A stretch of DNA of 12,903 nucleotides from NCBI GenBank assembly GCA_934446135.1, contig CAKSDT010000049.1, positions 1 through 12,903 on the forward strand, in the 5' to 3' direction. Position 1 is the first letter of the stretch. Every line of letters starts with the position of its first letter. Origin of the DNA: an uncultured Clostridia bacterium. Lineage in GTDB: Bacteria > Bacillota > Clostridia > RGIG6154. The position numbers and the translations under genes were made by a program. Positions 11,559-12,903 of the stretch are shown here, one piece after another. The notes below the pieces were generated by a model. It was not told the origin of the DNA, searched no databases, and saw only the letters and a list, made by a program, of their open reading frames with translations.

Positions 11559-12848
11559 TTACTCTATCTTAGTCCCGCATTCAGGGCAAAATTTTGTATC
11601 ATCTCCTATTATTTTGCCGCAACCGCTGCATTTTTTCACTAATGAATAACCGCACTCAGGACAAAACTTGCTGTTTACGTTTAACATACTTCCGCAATTT
11701 GGGCATGGCTGAGGAACCTTGGTGCCGCACATAGGACAAGATACAGCACCGTCGGGCAGATCAGCTTTACAATTATGACACGGATTATACTTTTTACCGC
11801 ACTCCGGGCAGAATTTTGTATGTTCAGTTATTGTTGCATTACAAGATGAACATTTTATTGTTTTGTTATCACTGTCAAGCGAGTCGGTGTCAAAACCGCA
11901 ATGGTTACAGAATTTTTCATTTACTCCGATTCGTGCCTTACATTTGGGACATTCTTTTGTATCGTTCGTATTCAGTGTCTGCGTCAATCCTACAAACTGC
12001 TGCCCCATTGTTCCGCCGACACCGACTCCCATACCCAAACCAATACCTGCCCCCATCAGTCCGCCTTGTATGGAATTAGGATTTGTAGCTGCACCCTCCA
12101 AGGTATCAAACGAGCGTTCCTGCTGATAACTGTAACCGACAATGTCCATTTCGGCTCTTTTTGCAAGAGCTTTTTTGAGCTTTATAACTGCGTCATCATC
12201 TTCCGGAACATTTATGTCGTTAACAAAAAAGGAAACCAGTTTTATTCCGTATTCATCAAACATCGGTGAAATCTTTTCCTGCAAATATGCAGATATCTCA
12301 TCAAGATATGCATTGATTTCCAGTATGCTGATGTTTTTATGTACCAAATATGAAGAGATAATGTCCTTTGCTTTGGTAAGATACACTCCGCGAAAGAATT
12401 TTAATATACTTCCCTTATCAAACTGAGGAAGTGTGCCGACAAGTTTTAATAAAAACTTTTTAGATTCTTCGATTTGGATACCAAACTGCCCAAATGCTCG
12501 TACCGGTACAAACACCTTATATTTAGGGTCTTGTAACTGAATCGGAGTAGAAGTACCCCACTTAACATCTAAAGAAAAGACTTTATTGATATACCACACT
12601 TCCGCAGTAAACGGTGAACGGCCGCCAAAAGGAAGGTTTATCAGTTTATTTAAAACAGGAATATTTGCAGTATCTAATGTATGTCTTCCTGCACCAAAAA
12701 CATCGCAAACTCGTCCGCCTTTTACCAAGATAGCTTCTTGTGATTCGTTGACTATCAGCTGTGTCCATGTCCCCAATTCACTGTTCGGATATTTCCAGGC
12801 AAACACGTCCGGATTGCCGTCATATTTTATGACATCAATAATTGCCAT
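11559..12848 (-). CDS. SPFH (YdjI/virion-core-like) protein with five tandem zinc ribbons
   Basis: The true start is ATG 12848 (AAGGAGGA nine bases upstream), giving 429 residues; an in-frame GTG 12 codons earlier has no ribosome binding site. Residues 1-250 are an SPFH domain of the YdjI type (MAIIDVIKYDGNPDVFAWKY start, later FSLDVKWGTSTPIQLQDPKY and VFVPVRAFGQFGIQI). A glycine/methionine-rich linker (about 262-290) leads to ten CX2C pairs in the last 131 residues, forming five zinc ribbons in a row. SPFH proteins assemble into membrane-associated rings or scaffolds; the ribbons likely recruit partners. In Bacillus the homologue is encoded with PspA-like YdjF. It heads the five-gene operon. 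No N-terminal membrane helix is seen, so membrane contact must be peripheral or through partners. Confidence 0.92.
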   Translation of the reverse strand: MAIIDVIKYDGNPDVFAWKYPNSELGTWTQLIVNESQEAILVKGGRVCDVFGAGRHTLDTANIPVLNKLINLPFGGRSPFTAEVWYINKVFSLDVKWGTSTPIQLQDPKYKVFVPVRAFGQFGIQIEESKKFLLKLVGTLPQFDKGSILKFFRGVYLTKAKDIISSYLVHKNISILEINAYLDEISAYLQEKISPMFDEYGIKLVSFFVNDINVPEDDDAVIKLKKALAKRAEMDIVGYSYQQERSFDTLEGAATNPNSIQGGLMGAGIGLGMGVGVGGTMGQQFVGLTQTLNTNDTKECPKCKARIGVNEKFCNHCGFDTDSLDSDNKTIKCSSCNATITEHTKFCPECGKKYNPCHNCKADLPDGAVSCPMCGTKVPQPCPNCGSMLNVNSKFCPECGYSLVKKCSGCGKIIGDDTKFCPECGTKIE

Positions 12849-12879
12849 AATCAGATTCCTCCTTGTTAACAATGCAAAT

Positions 12880-12903
12880 ACCACATAATCGTGATTATGT
12901 GGT
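12880..12903. repeat. 24-bp perfect dyad upstream of the SPFH operon (at window edge)
   Basis: ACCACATAATC (12880-12890) and its exact reverse complement (12893-12903) flank a 2-base centre. It lies 31 bases before the SPFH ATG. It may be an operator, or the terminator of a gene outside the window; minus-strand sequence after it is only mildly T-rich (ATTTGCATT). The right end of the window cuts the arm, so it may be longer. A separate 10-bp palindrome TTGTTAACAA (12863-12872) overlaps the ribosome binding site. Confidence 0.6.

Noticed and set aside
12849..12884. Twelve-codon N-terminal extension of the SPFH protein
   Set aside because: The extension translates the ribosome binding site itself and part of the 24-bp dyad; ATG 12848 is correctly spaced from AAGGAGGA.
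1..12903. CRISPR array, tRNA, rRNA, IS element or prophage
   Set aside because: No regularly spaced repeats, clover-leaf sequences, transposase or phage structural genes were seen; the single DUF5131 gene is not enough to call a prophage.

Overview
The window looks like chromosomal DNA of a low-GC Gram-positive bacterium, probably a member of the Clostridia. The grounds are AT-rich composition, strong AGGAGG-type ribosome binding sites, sigma-A promoters close to TTGACA-17-TATAAT, TetR and MerR regulators, LemA, LiaF-like and SPFH/zinc-ribbon proteins, and a YoaP-type GNAT relic. No tRNA, rRNA, CRISPR array, insertion sequence or phage structural gene is visible. All genes run on the minus strand except a plus-strand MerR regulator and the orphan gene after it.

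In minus-strand transcription order, the right end (12848 to 9574) is a tight five-gene operon: an SPFH (YdjI-type) protein with five tandem zinc ribbons, a four-helix membrane protein, a membrane protein with a winged-helix-like and a zinc-ribbon segment, a DUF4177-like small protein, and a zinc-ribbon/PH-like protein. It resembles the SPFH/zinc-ribbon envelope-associated operons typified by Bacillus ydjFGHI, but its function is unproven. Next come a plus-strand MerR/GyrI-like regulator (8179-8952) with an unrecognised gene behind it (9021-9500). Divergent to the MerR gene are a small treble-clef zinc protein with a doubtful start, an unexplained coding-like remnant, and a 37-codon membrane peptide with its own promoter and terminator.

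An operon with promoter at 7368-7396 encodes a TetR regulator and a LiaF-like membrane protein, followed by a dead yoaP gene carrying two frame breaks, one nonsense codon and a large internal deletion. The pseudogene runs into the promoter of a second TetR operon. That promoter is a perfect consensus, with one 16-bp operator filling its spacer and another covering the start site. The operon encodes TetR, an RsgA paralogue, a SAM methyltransferase, an Isf-like iron-sulfur flavoprotein and a DUF5131 protein.

The left end holds a small lipoprotein gene with its own strong promoter and a lemA-DUF2207 pair. The DUF2207 gene is cut by the window edge. Three of the transcription units (SPFH, LiaF-like, LemA/DUF2207) concern the cell envelope, and two are headed by probably self-regulating TetR proteins. 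The most distinctive items are the TetR-controlled RsgA/Isf/DUF5131 operon, the SPFH zinc-ribbon operon, and the decayed yoaP gene.
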